From: an uncultured Clostridia bacterium
GTDB lineage: Bacteria; Bacillota; Clostridia; Christensenellales; UBA1242
Reading direction: 5' to 3'
Assembly: GCA_934793215.1 (NCBI GenBank)
Contig: CAKVOP010000003.1
Coordinates: forward strand, 62,001-126,000
Length of the DNA: 64,000 nucleotides
Below, in pieces: positions 49,593 to 60,858 of this stretch. Under the pieces are notes generated by a model. It had not been told where the DNA came from. It saw only the letters and a program-made list of their open reading frames with translations, and ran no database searches. Each line of letters opens with the position of its first letter. Positions within the stretch are counted from its first letter, which is position 1. The position numbers and the translations under genes are program-made.

Positions 49593-50273
49593 GCCAAAAA
49601 GTGATAAAGAGTTTGTAAGAATAAATTATAATAGTTGCATTGTTTGTTAATTGTCTTTACTAGACGATTACAAAACTGAAGCGAACAATTTGAAAAAAGT
49701 TTCTATTATATTTATGAAACAAAAATTGTCTTTCCCCAATTAAATAAATGTGTACTGGATATGAATTTATCTTCGCCACTTTCTTACAACTTACAATAAA
49801 ATAATTTCTGCACAAAACTATTTAATAGGGGTGCTGTATTTGTGCTCATTTGAGCGATGTGCAAGCTCTAAACGCAAAGCAATGAACGATAAGAAATTAG
49901 AAATATAATTTTGACAAAATTTCAATCATAATTTAAATTAAAATCAAGAAAAAACATCTTTTTTTAATTAAAAATCGAAAACAATATGTTGATTTTTTTC
50001 TAATATCATAATATTTTATAAAATTTCAAGTCTTTATTTTAAATTTTTTTATATTTAAGCAATTTAAAACAAATTATTAAATTTTGATTCATTTATTAGC
50101 CTTAAAAATAAGGGAATGAAAACGTTGTGAGAAATAAAGTTATAAAAGTTTTTTTATTTCAAAAAGAAATAGAATTTAAAAATTAATATATTTATATATT
50201 AAAAATCTTCTCCTTTTGCTTTGTAAAAGATTAAAAAAATGTTATTATGGAAATATTAAAGGAAGAGGATTAT
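49593..50273. other. Extremely AT-rich gene-free region
   Basis: About 680 bases without a gene. From about 49900 to 50220 the sequence is almost only A and T. A weak promoter is TTGTAA (50221) with TATTAT (50243), 16 nt apart, for the giant lipoprotein. I see no RNA gene or repeat in it. Confidence 0.6.
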
Positions 50274-53200
50274 ATGAATAAGAAAATTTTTGCTGGTGCA
50301 ATATTCATGCTTTGTTCTACTCTAACCATTGCTGGTTGTAACGCCACGCCTTCAAGGCAGGGGGATTTTGACAAAAAAGAATACATACTCTCTATTGACG
50401 AAAACCATGACTTTTTGCAAGACCTAACTTTGAAAGGGGGACAAAAGAGTGAGGTTGAACTTGTAAGTTCTTCACAAAACATCATTGATAAAACTAATGG
50501 TGGAGTTTTTGTCGCAAAAAATTCCGGCTCGGCAATAATCGAGGCACGAATCAAAGGCAAAACGATTGCGTCATGCAAGGTTGTTGTAAAATATAAAATG
50601 GCTCTTCCAAAAAATTTTGTATTTTCGCAAGAAACTGGCACTCTCAAATGGGACAAATCTTTTGTAACTATTGACGGAGAAGAAGTATATGCAAACAAAT
50701 ATGTGGTTGCTTACACAGAAAAGGTTAGGCCTGGCGGAGAGACGAATCCTATCACGACCAGTAACTCAATGGCTGAAGTCCTTGGGAAAAATGAATATAC
50801 TTTTAAACAAAAAGGCTCTTACAAAGTTAAAATTAGTGCTGATCGAGATGGAAAGTTTGATCCCATCACTGGCAGTACAAAACCAGACGGGCAAAATGAT
50901 GATGAAATGTCAAAATACATAGATAACAGTGATTTTTGTCAAGAATTTGAAGTTAATTTTGGCTCAATGGGCGAAATTGAGAACTTCAAGGTTGAAAATA
51001 GCACGGACTTCACGGGGGAAACGGCGACCCTTGTTTGGGGAGAGAAAGCAAATGCAGTTTATGACATTTATATTGAAGGATTCTTAATAAAAGAAAACCT
51101 TGACAATGCTAATTATGAACTTGATTACTCTGCAAATGGTATAAGTGTGCGTGAAGGGCAGACTATTGAAATAAAAATTGTCGCGAAGGACAAAGACGGC
51201 TTTGCAGAGGCAAGCGAAACTATCAAAACCATTACAAGACTTTCTAAACCAGTGTTAAGTTATTTAAATAGCGATGAAAACCTAACAAGTGGACACATTG
51301 CTCTTGAAAAAGCGAATGCAAATGATGAGATTGTTTATGTTGTAAAAGATAAAGACGGGAAATTGTTATCTTCCGCCACCGATATTTCAAATGTGCTTGA
51401 CGGTTTTTCATCTGGTATATACAAAATACAGGCTTTTGCAAAAGCCAATGAAAGAGGGTTGAACTCTTCTTTAACCGATGTTGTAAGTTTTGCTAAACTT
51501 TCTAGTCCAGTTGTAGACATGAAAATAGAAAACAATAGTGCCATTTTGACATTTGAGGGGGCACCTTATGTCAAACGCTACAAATTGGAGTGCGAAGGGC
51601 ACACTCAAATTATAAGCCTTGAAGAAGGGGAAAATATTTATAGTTTAAGCCTTGCGCCATTCAATCTTTCTTCTGGTGACCATTCAATTAAAATAACAGC
51701 GTTACCAACCATAGTTGATGGGCAAATTAAAGAATACACAAGTGGTGGCGAAAGCACTGCAAATGTTATTAATTCAACCGCCACAGAATGCTCATTTAAA
51801 GTATTGAATGAACTGGGCGAGATTAATCACTATATTGAAGAGGGTGCAAACAAGTTTAAATTTAACCACATTCTAGGTGCGACGGATTACATAGTAGAGG
51901 TAAACGGTCATGTTCTCAATGAAAACAAGTTTAGCATCGACGCGAACGGAGACAAGACTATATTATCTTTGCCTACACTCAAAAACATTGAGCCAAACGC
52001 AAACAATTCTTATGTTATTAAAATTACAGCAATAAGACAAGAAAATGGGAAGATTACTGGTGTTGAAAGCTCTGCGATAAAAGAGATTAAACTTTTAAGC
52101 GTTGTTAGTGCAAGTGAAACTCAAACTAATGGAGCATTTGCATTTAACAAGGCTGATGAAACCGATACATACTATTATGAAATTTTCCGCACGGGGAAAG
52201 ACTATACTCTTCCAAATGGTGCAATGCCAATATTTACAAACACCATATATTCTGGGAATAAAACAACCGAGAACTTAACAGGAGGATACTACAAGATCCG
52301 CATTTATACAAAATCAAGTGATGAAAACCAATATCTTGATGCTGATTTTGCAGATCCAAGCAGATATTTTGAAGCGGATTTTGCGGTTTCTCAAAAGATA
52401 GATACTCCAACCATCACATACGATAAAAATACAGGAAGCCTCCTTCTTCAAAGAGTCCAATTTGGTGGCGGATATGAAATTTATGTTGACGGGGTGCTTA
52501 ATGGAAGACTTGACCTTGCCGATGACGACGCTGATGCGATTTACACTTTCCCAGCAAGTACATTTGCTGATGCAAAGACATATTCAGTTGCTGTGAAAGC
52601 GGTTGGCGGGACAAAATACGGAAATGAAATTTATGAAGACTCTGCTTTGGCCAACATTTCCATAACAAAACTTTCCACTCCATCGTTCACGGTTGTAGAA
52701 AACTTTGATGCATTTGGGAAAAAGACGGGTGAAACATTAACTGTTGCAAGCGAAAGCAATGCAAAAGCAGTCAAGTATTTTGTCAATGGACAGGAACTTG
52801 AAGATAATGGTTATTCTATCGAATTGTTCAAGCCAGAAAGAGGCGTTAACTTTGATTTCAAGGTTGGGTATATTGCAAGAGATGAAGGACTTAACTCATA
52901 CTACATTGATAGTGACATTCTTGAAAAAACCTTTGAAAGAATAGATGCTCCAAAAAATATGGAATATCGCGGTGGCAAAATAACTTTTGTTGGGAGTGAA
53001 AAGGCTACAGATTACTATGCAACGCTTTACCTTATAGGTGAAAATGGTACAACTTACTACAAAGGTTTGCCACTAAATTCGACAGACACAGAGATGGATT
53101 TGCAAGCAAGGTTAAATCTGTTGATGCTCGCATATCCTGCTCTTGCAACTGCATACGAAAATGCAAACTACTATGAGATTGAACTTTATAGCGTTATTAA

Positions 53201-56200
53201 CGACGCACAAGCGGAGGGAGAAAACTATCTTCTTTCATCGTTCAATGGAACATCAATTTCTGGTGGACAAAAACTTGTTTTAAATAAGTTGTCTGCCAGT
53301 GAACTTACTTTTGACAAAGCATCAAAAACCCTTTCTTGGACGCAAGTGGAAGAGGGCTCGACTTATGATATTTATGCAAACGGAGTTCCTGTCTTAACTG
53401 GACTTACTTCTCTTTCTACATCTTTAAATAACGATGCTCTTCGCTCACTTAATCTTTTGGACGGAGCGACAATAAAGATTAAGAGCAACAACGAAAAATA
53501 TCTTGGTTCTAAATTTTCAAATGAAATTTTTATCAAAAAGTTGGCTTCTGCAAAAGAGGTATCCCTGTCAAGCGAAGGTAAAGTGACAATTCTTTTGCCT
53601 GATGCGACCAACACATTGAAAGTGCTTAACAATGGCGATGAAATGTCTTATTCAATTGGTGAAACCAGTGTTACAAAGATTCTTGACGGCGACGAAGAAT
53701 TCAATATTTCTTTTGTTGGGAAAGACAGTGAAAACAAATATTATTTAGATAGTGACATCAACAAATTTTCTTTTAAAGAATTTGCTAAACCTATCTTAAC
53801 TAAAAAAGAAAACAAACTTTCTTGGCAAGATTTGTCATTAGGACAAAATGGTATAAGTGAAAATAAATTAATTTATACTGTTTGCGTTGCTAGTGGAAAT
53901 GACAAATGGGAATATAAATTGCTTACAAATGAAATAAGCATTTCGGATATTCAATCACTTTTAAATATAAGCCTTTTGGCGGGACAAACAAGTATAAGCG
54001 TGAAAGCAAGTCTTTCAGGGGGATATAGTTTATCTGCAAATGGTGTAGGGTATTATGGAGAGAGTCAAAGCGACACTCTTTCAATAACAAAACTCGCCAC
54101 TATTCAAGGTGAAGCGAGTGTTATATACGAAAATGAAGGCAATGCTTTTGAGCAAAAGAGTGAATCAAAGGTCAAAATTGTTTTTGCCGATAAGTGGACA
54201 GGTATAAGCGACGTTAAGTTCAAAATAAACAATTTTATCCTTTCGAATGGAACTTATCTTCCAGCAGTGCAAAACGAAGTTGTATTAGGCGCGGGGGATA
54301 AGACAAGTGTGATGGCTCTTGCAAAAGAGGGGGATAATTATATCCTTACGATAGATCAAAATTACTACGCAAGTGCTGGCAAATATGAAACTAGATTTAG
54401 CGTTATAAGTGAAGGATATATTGAAAGTGACACTAGTGCTGTAGAAGTTTCAAGACTATCACAAGTGACAAGTTTGAAAATGAGTGTAAAGGGTGAAATC
54501 GTATTAAACGACAACAACAATTTCGTCGCTGGTTCAAACATTTATAATGCAAATATCAAGTATCTTGTTATGCTCACAATAAATGGACAAAAAGAGGTAA
54601 AACTTGTCCAAAGAGGAGTTGAATTCTCGGCAAATGATTTTTCAATTTGGAAAGACGGCTACGGGGATTATACACTAGATGCAATCTGTTACGACGACGA
54701 AGGTAAAGTAATGCCATCATCACAAATTTTTACAATCACTGGCACAAAACTTCAAGGAATTGAAAGTCTTAAAGTCGATGAAAATGGAAATCTTATTGCA
54801 GTTGTTAGTGAAAATAAAGATATTGTGTTCACTGGAAAAGTTGGTGGGGTGGAAAAAACACTCAACTTGACTAGCACAGAGAGAACAAACGAATTTAGTA
54901 TTTCTTTGATAGAAATAGCTGATGTTTTCAATTTAAGCATCGATGGAGAGTATCAAATTGATTTGACTGTGAGAAAGAATGGAAGCGTTGATGCTGATTG
55001 GAAGAGTGCAAAATTTGCCATTGGAACACAAGATAAGTACTACCTTGTAAAGAGCGAAAATACAGAGAAAACATATCTTGTTATAGAAAAGAAAGATGAA
55101 CTTTCTAAAAAGTTTAGACTTAACATAAATGGCGAGATTTTGACTATCTCGACTGCGGGAATCCCATTTTTATTGCCAATTAATCAAGGCTATGTAAACT
55201 ATACGCTTGACGGCGGAAGCAAAACAAATATGACCTTTAGTCAAAGCAAGGGTGATAATTATTTCCTCTGTTATGCTATGGAACTTGACGCTTGCCTAAA
55301 TTTAACGCAAATAGAATATGGAGATTTTGATTTTAAGATTTCACGCATAAGTGAAGAAAATGGATTTGTAAAACAAAACAACGAGAAAAAAGTCAGTGTG
55401 GTAAAACTTAATCCTATTGAAACTGAAGCCACCGCCACCGATTATTTGCAAGTAAAAGACAGCATTTTGCGTTTTGGCTTTACAAATAAAACTTCAAGAA
55501 AAAATGTCGCAGTTTTGTATGTGGTAGATTTTGCCTATAACGACGGAGCAAACCATTACAAAAAATATATCACGACCAAGAGCCTTGATTTAAGGACTAT
55601 TGGACTTACAGAAGGGGTTGAATATACCATATCGGTAAAGGTTGCCTGCAAAACCGACAACATGATTTCTTCAAATTCAGCGGGAGAGGTTAAAACAATT
55701 AAGTATACTTCACCTACAAGTTTAGATGTTAAAAATGGAGCTCTTAAATTTAATGATGAAACCTTTAAGTCTTCCCCTCTTGCTCTTAAAGCCATAGCTT
55801 ATGCAAAAGGCGAATTGACTGAACAAAAATTTATCGAATTTATTTCCCAAACTATTTTTACCCAACCTTATTATTTCTCTGCAATAGGTGAAAATGTAGG
55901 GCTTGGCGATGGCGTGGGCAAATTGACTTTCGCCAAACTCAATAATGGTAACATAACAGGAGAAGAATACACTGTTAGTATTGCACTCAAAAACTTGATT
56001 CCTGATTTTGAAATAGATAATGCTAGCCTAGGGGAAGATGTTACAAAAACATTCTTTGGTGTTATGGAATATCTCGCAAACAGCACCGCTGTCACCAAAA
56101 CAGAACAAGTCCAAAAGTTTTTAGATGACCTAACAAAGTCAAATAAAGGAATTGGACTGGGAGATATTCTATTTGACGACATTGGCCGGGCTATACCAGC

Positions 56201-59200
56201 AGGTGATTATCGAGTTACAGTTTGTCAACTAGGTGGCGAAAGTGGCAATGTTGATTCTGTATATGCTTCTTCTACTCAAATCAAGATTAATCCTGCTCCA
56301 GCCATTGAACTCATTTATGATAGTGACACAAACCTTTACAAAGCAAACATCGCTCCACAAGGAGGGGCAGAAAATTTTGCTTTACATATAAGACAAAATG
56401 GGAAAACAGTTGCACCTACTATCTATGTAAGCCTCAATGGGGCAAGTAAATGGGTTGCACTTTGTGACGGAAAAGACATTAGTGAAATTTTAGGAGAATA
56501 CACGAGCGGATTTAGCCTTTCATTAAACAGCATTAGAAAGGTTTTGAAAGAAAAAGATATCATCGTGCTTCAAACAGAGGCTGAGCTTGATTGTGATATT
56601 TTCGAAAGCAGCGAAAATTCTTTGTCGAAGAGTGGAAAATTTACACTTTGCTATCGTGAATTAAAAGGTGAAAACATAAGTTTCAACAATGGTGAAATCA
56701 GTTTGGGTGAAAACCATTCACTTACAAATAAGATTCTTTTAAGATATCAACAAAAAGGTCTAATGCAACAGCAGAAAACTTTTACTGGCAAGGTAAGCCT
56801 TCCTTATATTGGGGAGTATGACTACTTTATTTTATCGTTCCCTGGCGAAATAATTTCTAACAAGGTCTATATTGAAAGTGCTCGATATATGATTAAAGAG
56901 GCATTCCAACTTAACGCTCCTGTTGTATCGACGGCGGAAAATATCTTTAATATAAAACTTGCAACTAGTGACCTTGCATATTCAGGTGATATGACTTTGT
57001 CAATAACCAATAATATGGCAAACAACAACTACACTTACATAAATGGTCTTGATAAATTTGAAGACCTTGCAACGAATGGAATTTCGTATCAGCCGGGAAA
57101 AGCAGACGGCGAGACAAGGGCAAACAAGTTTACATTTGCTCTTCAAGGCAACAGTGCTGCATTCTCATCTCCACAAGCTCTTGAGGGGGAGGAAGCACAA
57201 AAAGCCGAATATATTTTAAACCATATTAGTCAGCAAACACTTGTCTTTTCTTCGGCAGAAAAGTCATATGATGCTAAAATGCTAAATAGCGTCAAACTTT
57301 CCATTGTAGAAGGAAATCTAAAATGGACCGAATGCAGTGCTCAAACAGACGGAACTGTATTGTATGAAGTAAAGATTGATTATTACTCTACATCTTCAAG
57401 TGATACTGATACAACGCCAAAGCAGCCACAAATACTTTACACTTCTTCTACAAGTCTTTCGACAGATCTACTTTTAGACACTCTAGATAAATTTGACTAT
57501 ACATATTACAATGTAAGCGTTTCGCCAATAGTGGGACAGAAGGCGGATTCCTCGCAAGAAGGAACTATTCAAACAGTTGATGGAGAATTTTATTCAATCA
57601 AAAACGAATCTCGCTTTAATGATAGAACTGTCGTTTTGAAAGGAATAAGCGTAGAGCGTAAGAGCGTGCGTGCAAAGGCAGTTACAGGGGTAAAAATAAA
57701 AGATGGTAAAATCAATTTCAAATTGAATTCCGGAGGCTTCCTTATTGATGCAAAGCGTGACGGCAAAACATATCGTCTTGAAGGTGACACAAGTATTAAT
57801 TTAAAAACAAAGGAAACGATCTTTACGCCTTTCACAGGTGAACAACTCAATGGACTTGAAGAAGGTTACACTTATAACTTAACTATTTATGCTTATGAAC
57901 CAGATGCTGAAAAACTAGACGGTGGCGGAGCACTATTATCTAAACCTTACGAAATTAACGAGGTTTATAAACTTCCTGAAATCAGTGAAAATAGATATGA
58001 AATCGTCTTTAAAAAGGATACCAACAACAATTATGCAACTGTTCTTGACCTATCAAAATATTTCACGAGCAGTGTCAATGGTGACCGCACATGCTATAAA
58101 GTAGCAGTGGCATACAGCACGCCTAACCAAGAGAATGTGTTTGAAACGCTTACACCTGAAAAATCAAGCATCATAATTGACAACTGGACAAGTCTTGAAA
58201 TGGTTTCTATGGCGACTGAAACTACCTCGAAAAACCTTATAAATTCGACTGCAGTTAATTTCGATATTTCCGCGACTACAATTTATAACAACAGAGGAGA
58301 ATGCCAATTAAGCCCATCATTTGACCCAGACGCTCAAAGATTTAATTGGAAATGGCTTGATAATCGCGAGGGCGAGTTTGAATACTATGTTGAACTTACT
58401 TATGCGGATAAGAGCAAAGAGATTGCCACTGTGAAAACAAAGTATTATTTCCCAGTCGGCATGGGGACTATTGAGAGTTTTAAAATAAGTGCTCGTCATT
58501 GTGATGAGGACGGAAAGAAATATACGTTCAGTAGAACATATACCGTTGAAGGCACTTTTAAACTTGATATGTTCCAAAGAGGAAATGGTACAATTTCTAA
58601 CCCTTATGTTATTGCTAGCAAAGACCAATTCTTAAATATTGCGAGCAGAAATGATGCCAAAGGAAATGTTTACTTCATGCTAGAACAAAATCTAATACTT
58701 AAACAAAGTGAACTCTCTTCCAATGGGCAATTCCTTATTAAAGGTTTCAATGGTACACTTGATGGAAATGGCAAAACAATAACTCTCATCTGTGACCAGG
58801 AACTTTCAATTGACGCTATTTCAATTTTGGTCGGCAATTCGTCAACTCCTTATACAATCAGTAAAGGTTGTGCATTGTTTGAAAGCATTTCGCAAACCGG
58901 TACAGTTAAAAACTTATTCATTGAAACCTCACTTCAGTTCGCGAATGCTCCACAAACAAGCGTGATAAGCCCACTTACACTTGTCAACTATGGGAAAATA
59001 ACAAATGTTACAAGTCAAAACTTTGAGATGGCACAAAATGCTGTTCTTTCAAGTGGCAATGCGATGTTCGTTTCTGGAATCGTGGGTGTAAACCGAGGAG
59101 AAATTTCTCAATGTACAAACTCAACAGCGTTAAATATTCAAATTAAGCAAACTTCTTTTGCTTACGCTGGAATCTCGCTAACAAATGAAAAGCGTATTGA

Positions 59201-59717
59201 AAAATGCACAGTTTTAAATAGTAAAAGTTTTACTCTTTTAAGTAAAGGTACAAATATTCACCTCGGCGGCATTGTACTCACGAACTTAATAAATGGTGCA
59301 ATAAGTCTTTGCGGAGTTGAAAGCAGTTTTACTGTTAACGCAACAGCAAATTCAAATGTTTATGGCGGGGGATTGGTTGAGAAGCAAATCGCTGGAAGCA
59401 TAAACGCATGCTACTTTAATGGTGAATTTGCAAAGACATCTGCTGGGACGCTATCGGCTGGCGGGATAATATATTCGATTTCTGGAGGAAGCATAAATAA
59501 CACAGTTTGCGCAAGCACAACATTGAAATTTGAGGGAACAGATATAGCTAGTTCTATAACGATAGAAAATTGCTTTGGTTCAAGCTCTTCTCGTACGCTG
59601 AAAGCCCTTTCAGCACAAACAAATATTTTAAGCGGTGTGTCCGGATTTAATGGAGTTATTTTGGCTATTGAATATAGTGATGCGACAGGAAGTTACAAGG
59701 CAAAACTGACTTATTAA
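50274..59717 (+). CDS. Giant lipoprotein (3147 residues) with tandem beta domains and a GLUG-like end
   Basis: The largest gene in the window. Signal peptide with lipobox Cys22 (LTIAGC), so anchored at the outer face of the membrane. A BIG2-like segment (SGSAIIEARIKGKTIASCKVVVKYK split) is followed by some 25 fibronectin-III/Ig-like units of ~90-110 residues, many starting KLSTPxxxxxxG and containing a YxIYVDG or YDIYANG strand. Residues ~2770-3147 are a right-handed beta-helix or GLUG-like end (GNGTISNPYVIASKDQFLNIA, FNGTLDGNGKTITL). The start ATG at 50274 follows GGAAGAGG. Probable long adhesin or scaffold; no enzyme motif or LPXTG. Confidence 0.88.
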   Translation: MNKKIFAGAIFMLCSTLTIAGCNATPSRQGDFDKKEYILSIDENHDFLQDLTLKGGQKSEVELVSSSQNIIDKTNGGVFVAKNSGSAIIEARIKGKTIASCKVVVKYKMALPKNFVFSQETGTLKWDKSFVTIDGEEVYANKYVVAYTEKVRPGGETNPITTSNSMAEVLGKNEYTFKQKGSYKVKISADRDGKFDPITGSTKPDGQNDDEMSKYIDNSDFCQEFEVNFGSMGEIENFKVENSTDFTGETATLVWGEKANAVYDIYIEGFLIKENLDNANYELDYSANGISVREGQTIEIKIVAKDKDGFAEASETIKTITRLSKPVLSYLNSDENLTSGHIALEKANANDEIVYVVKDKDGKLLSSATDISNVLDGFSSGIYKIQAFAKANERGLNSSLTDVVSFAKLSSPVVDMKIENNSAILTFEGAPYVKRYKLECEGHTQIISLEEGENIYSLSLAPFNLSSGDHSIKITALPTIVDGQIKEYTSGGESTANVINSTATECSFKVLNELGEINHYIEEGANKFKFNHILGATDYIVEVNGHVLNENKFSIDANGDKTILSLPTLKNIEPNANNSYVIKITAIRQENGKITGVESSAIKEIKLLSVVSASETQTNGAFAFNKADETDTYYYEIFRTGKDYTLPNGAMPIFTNTIYSGNKTTENLTGGYYKIRIYTKSSDENQYLDADFADPSRYFEADFAVSQKIDTPTITYDKNTGSLLLQRVQFGGGYEIYVDGVLNGRLDLADDDADAIYTFPASTFADAKTYSVAVKAVGGTKYGNEIYEDSALANISITKLSTPSFTVVENFDAFGKKTGETLTVASESNAKAVKYFVNGQELEDNGYSIELFKPERGVNFDFKVGYIARDEGLNSYYIDSDILEKTFERIDAPKNMEYRGGKITFVGSEKATDYYATLYLIGENGTTYYKGLPLNSTDTEMDLQARLNLLMLAYPALATAYENANYYEIELYSVINDAQAEGENYLLSSFNGTSISGGQKLVLNKLSASELTFDKASKTLSWTQVEEGSTYDIYANGVPVLTGLTSLSTSLNNDALRSLNLLDGATIKIKSNNEKYLGSKFSNEIFIKKLASAKEVSLSSEGKVTILLPDATNTLKVLNNGDEMSYSIGETSVTKILDGDEEFNISFVGKDSENKYYLDSDINKFSFKEFAKPILTKKENKLSWQDLSLGQNGISENKLIYTVCVASGNDKWEYKLLTNEISISDIQSLLNISLLAGQTSISVKASLSGGYSLSANGVGYYGESQSDTLSITKLATIQGEASVIYENEGNAFEQKSESKVKIVFADKWTGISDVKFKINNFILSNGTYLPAVQNEVVLGAGDKTSVMALAKEGDNYILTIDQNYYASAGKYETRFSVISEGYIESDTSAVEVSRLSQVTSLKMSVKGEIVLNDNNNFVAGSNIYNANIKYLVMLTINGQKEVKLVQRGVEFSANDFSIWKDGYGDYTLDAICYDDEGKVMPSSQIFTITGTKLQGIESLKVDENGNLIAVVSENKDIVFTGKVGGVEKTLNLTSTERTNEFSISLIEIADVFNLSIDGEYQIDLTVRKNGSVDADWKSAKFAIGTQDKYYLVKSENTEKTYLVIEKKDELSKKFRLNINGEILTISTAGIPFLLPINQGYVNYTLDGGSKTNMTFSQSKGDNYFLCYAMELDACLNLTQIEYGDFDFKISRISEENGFVKQNNEKKVSVVKLNPIETEATATDYLQVKDSILRFGFTNKTSRKNVAVLYVVDFAYNDGANHYKKYITTKSLDLRTIGLTEGVEYTISVKVACKTDNMISSNSAGEVKTIKYTSPTSLDVKNGALKFNDETFKSSPLALKAIAYAKGELTEQKFIEFISQTIFTQPYYFSAIGENVGLGDGVGKLTFAKLNNGNITGEEYTVSIALKNLIPDFEIDNASLGEDVTKTFFGVMEYLANSTAVTKTEQVQKFLDDLTKSNKGIGLGDILFDDIGRAIPAGDYRVTVCQLGGESGNVDSVYASSTQIKINPAPAIELIYDSDTNLYKANIAPQGGAENFALHIRQNGKTVAPTIYVSLNGASKWVALCDGKDISEILGEYTSGFSLSLNSIRKVLKEKDIIVLQTEAELDCDIFESSENSLSKSGKFTLCYRELKGENISFNNGEISLGENHSLTNKILLRYQQKGLMQQQKTFTGKVSLPYIGEYDYFILSFPGEIISNKVYIESARYMIKEAFQLNAPVVSTAENIFNIKLATSDLAYSGDMTLSITNNMANNNYTYINGLDKFEDLATNGISYQPGKADGETRANKFTFALQGNSAAFSSPQALEGEEAQKAEYILNHISQQTLVFSSAEKSYDAKMLNSVKLSIVEGNLKWTECSAQTDGTVLYEVKIDYYSTSSSDTDTTPKQPQILYTSSTSLSTDLLLDTLDKFDYTYYNVSVSPIVGQKADSSQEGTIQTVDGEFYSIKNESRFNDRTVVLKGISVERKSVRAKAVTGVKIKDGKINFKLNSGGFLIDAKRDGKTYRLEGDTSINLKTKETIFTPFTGEQLNGLEEGYTYNLTIYAYEPDAEKLDGGGALLSKPYEINEVYKLPEISENRYEIVFKKDTNNNYATVLDLSKYFTSSVNGDRTCYKVAVAYSTPNQENVFETLTPEKSSIIIDNWTSLEMVSMATETTSKNLINSTAVNFDISATTIYNNRGECQLSPSFDPDAQRFNWKWLDNREGEFEYYVELTYADKSKEIATVKTKYYFPVGMGTIESFKISARHCDEDGKKYTFSRTYTVEGTFKLDMFQRGNGTISNPYVIASKDQFLNIASRNDAKGNVYFMLEQNLILKQSELSSNGQFLIKGFNGTLDGNGKTITLICDQELSIDAISILVGNSSTPYTISKGCALFESISQTGTVKNLFIETSLQFANAPQTSVISPLTLVNYGKITNVTSQNFEMAQNAVLSSGNAMFVSGIVGVNRGEISQCTNSTALNIQIKQTSFAYAGISLTNEKRIEKCTVLNSKSFTLLSKGTNIHLGGIVLTNLINGAISLCGVESSFTVNATANSNVYGGGLVEKQIAGSINACYFNGEFAKTSAGTLSAGGIIYSISGGSINNTVCASTTLKFEGTDIASSITIENCFGSSSSRTLKALSAQTNILSGVSGFNGVILAIEYSDATGSYKAKLTY

Positions 59718-59797
59718 CTTTAAAAGACAAAGTGACTTTATGCATAATAAAATTATTTAAAAATCATTAAATAAAGATAAAGAGAATAGATTAGACT

Positions 59798-60688
59798 ATG
59801 AAAAAAATTATATTTTTAGGACTAATTCTGTTCTCTTTATTTTTTCTTCCTGCGTGCAAAAGTCAAGAAGTTCAGTTAAAAAGCGACTACATTGCACTCT
59901 CTTGCCTGGCTGGCGATGAAAAAGTTGTTATGGAAGTTGAATTTGGCTTTGATGAGGCAAGACTTTCAACTTATCCGCGAAAAGAGGTTGCTATATTTAA
60001 AAATAGGCTAAAAGAAAATGTAGAAAAGATAAGAAGCGAATTTTTGATTTCACTAGCAATTAAATATACTCAAAATCCAGTGCAAGAATATGCAATAAAC
60101 AGAGGAGTTTTACTTTCGCAAGTGGCATTAAAGGAAGGGAATATTGGTTTCCAAATCACATACAATTCTCTTTCTGCATGGAAGTATTATAATTCCTCTT
60201 CAAATTCAGGGCAAAGTGAAGATAGTCCCAAACAAGACGATAATAAACTTTTTCTTATAAAAAAGGAAATAAGAACTATGGCGTTTGTATTTGGAGAGAA
60301 ACTTTCCACAGGGAAAAATGTGGGGTTGAAATATAGAGATGCATATTTAAGCGCTTTAAATAATTTATCTTTTGAAAACATTGAGAAAACGGCCTATAAA
60401 CCTTGCTATGTTTATGATTACGCTACTTCATATTATCATCTTAAAAGTGACTCTTCAAAACAAGTAGTTTCAAATGGGCTTAATCATCATATTTGGATAA
60501 AAGAAGAATCATTGCTCGATGGGGCAACCATTAAACTTTGGCAATATGAAGTTAACTATGGACTTTGGCAACTTCTTGCAATTTTATTTACAACCATTCC
60601 TTGTGCGGGAATAGTTTTTCATCAATTAAGAAAAGAAAAACGGCTAAAACTTGTGTATAAAGAAAAAAATAAAGACAACATTCTTTAA
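59798..60688 (+). CDS. Lipoprotein with C-terminal membrane segment
   Basis: A 296-residue lipoprotein, lipobox Cys20 (FFLPAC). The mature part is mixed alpha/beta without recognised motif; near the C-terminus a membrane helix (WQLLAILFTTIPCAGIVF) is followed by a basic tail (RKEKRLKLVYKEKN), so the protein is anchored at both ends. It lies 80 bases behind the giant lipoprotein, possibly in the same transcript, and could help its export or assembly. That is inference from position only. Confidence 0.72.
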   Translation: MKKIIFLGLILFSLFFLPACKSQEVQLKSDYIALSCLAGDEKVVMEVEFGFDEARLSTYPRKEVAIFKNRLKENVEKIRSEFLISLAIKYTQNPVQEYAINRGVLLSQVALKEGNIGFQITYNSLSAWKYYNSSSNSGQSEDSPKQDDNKLFLIKKEIRTMAFVFGEKLSTGKNVGLKYRDAYLSALNNLSFENIEKTAYKPCYVYDYATSYYHLKSDSSKQVVSNGLNHHIWIKEESLLDGATIKLWQYEVNYGLWQLLAILFTTIPCAGIVFHQLRKEKRLKLVYKEKNKDNIL

Positions 60689-60858
60689 CATTGTTGGTTC
60701 TAGTAAAAATATTTGATGATAAAAAAGAAGTGGCTATCCTATTAGAGATATCTTATAAATTATAATATTTTTTAATTATCTAATAATAATCTTTCCTAGG
60801 TTACTTGAAATTTTGTGGTCATTGTGCTAAAATTAAAAGGTTAAAAGGAAAGATTTTT

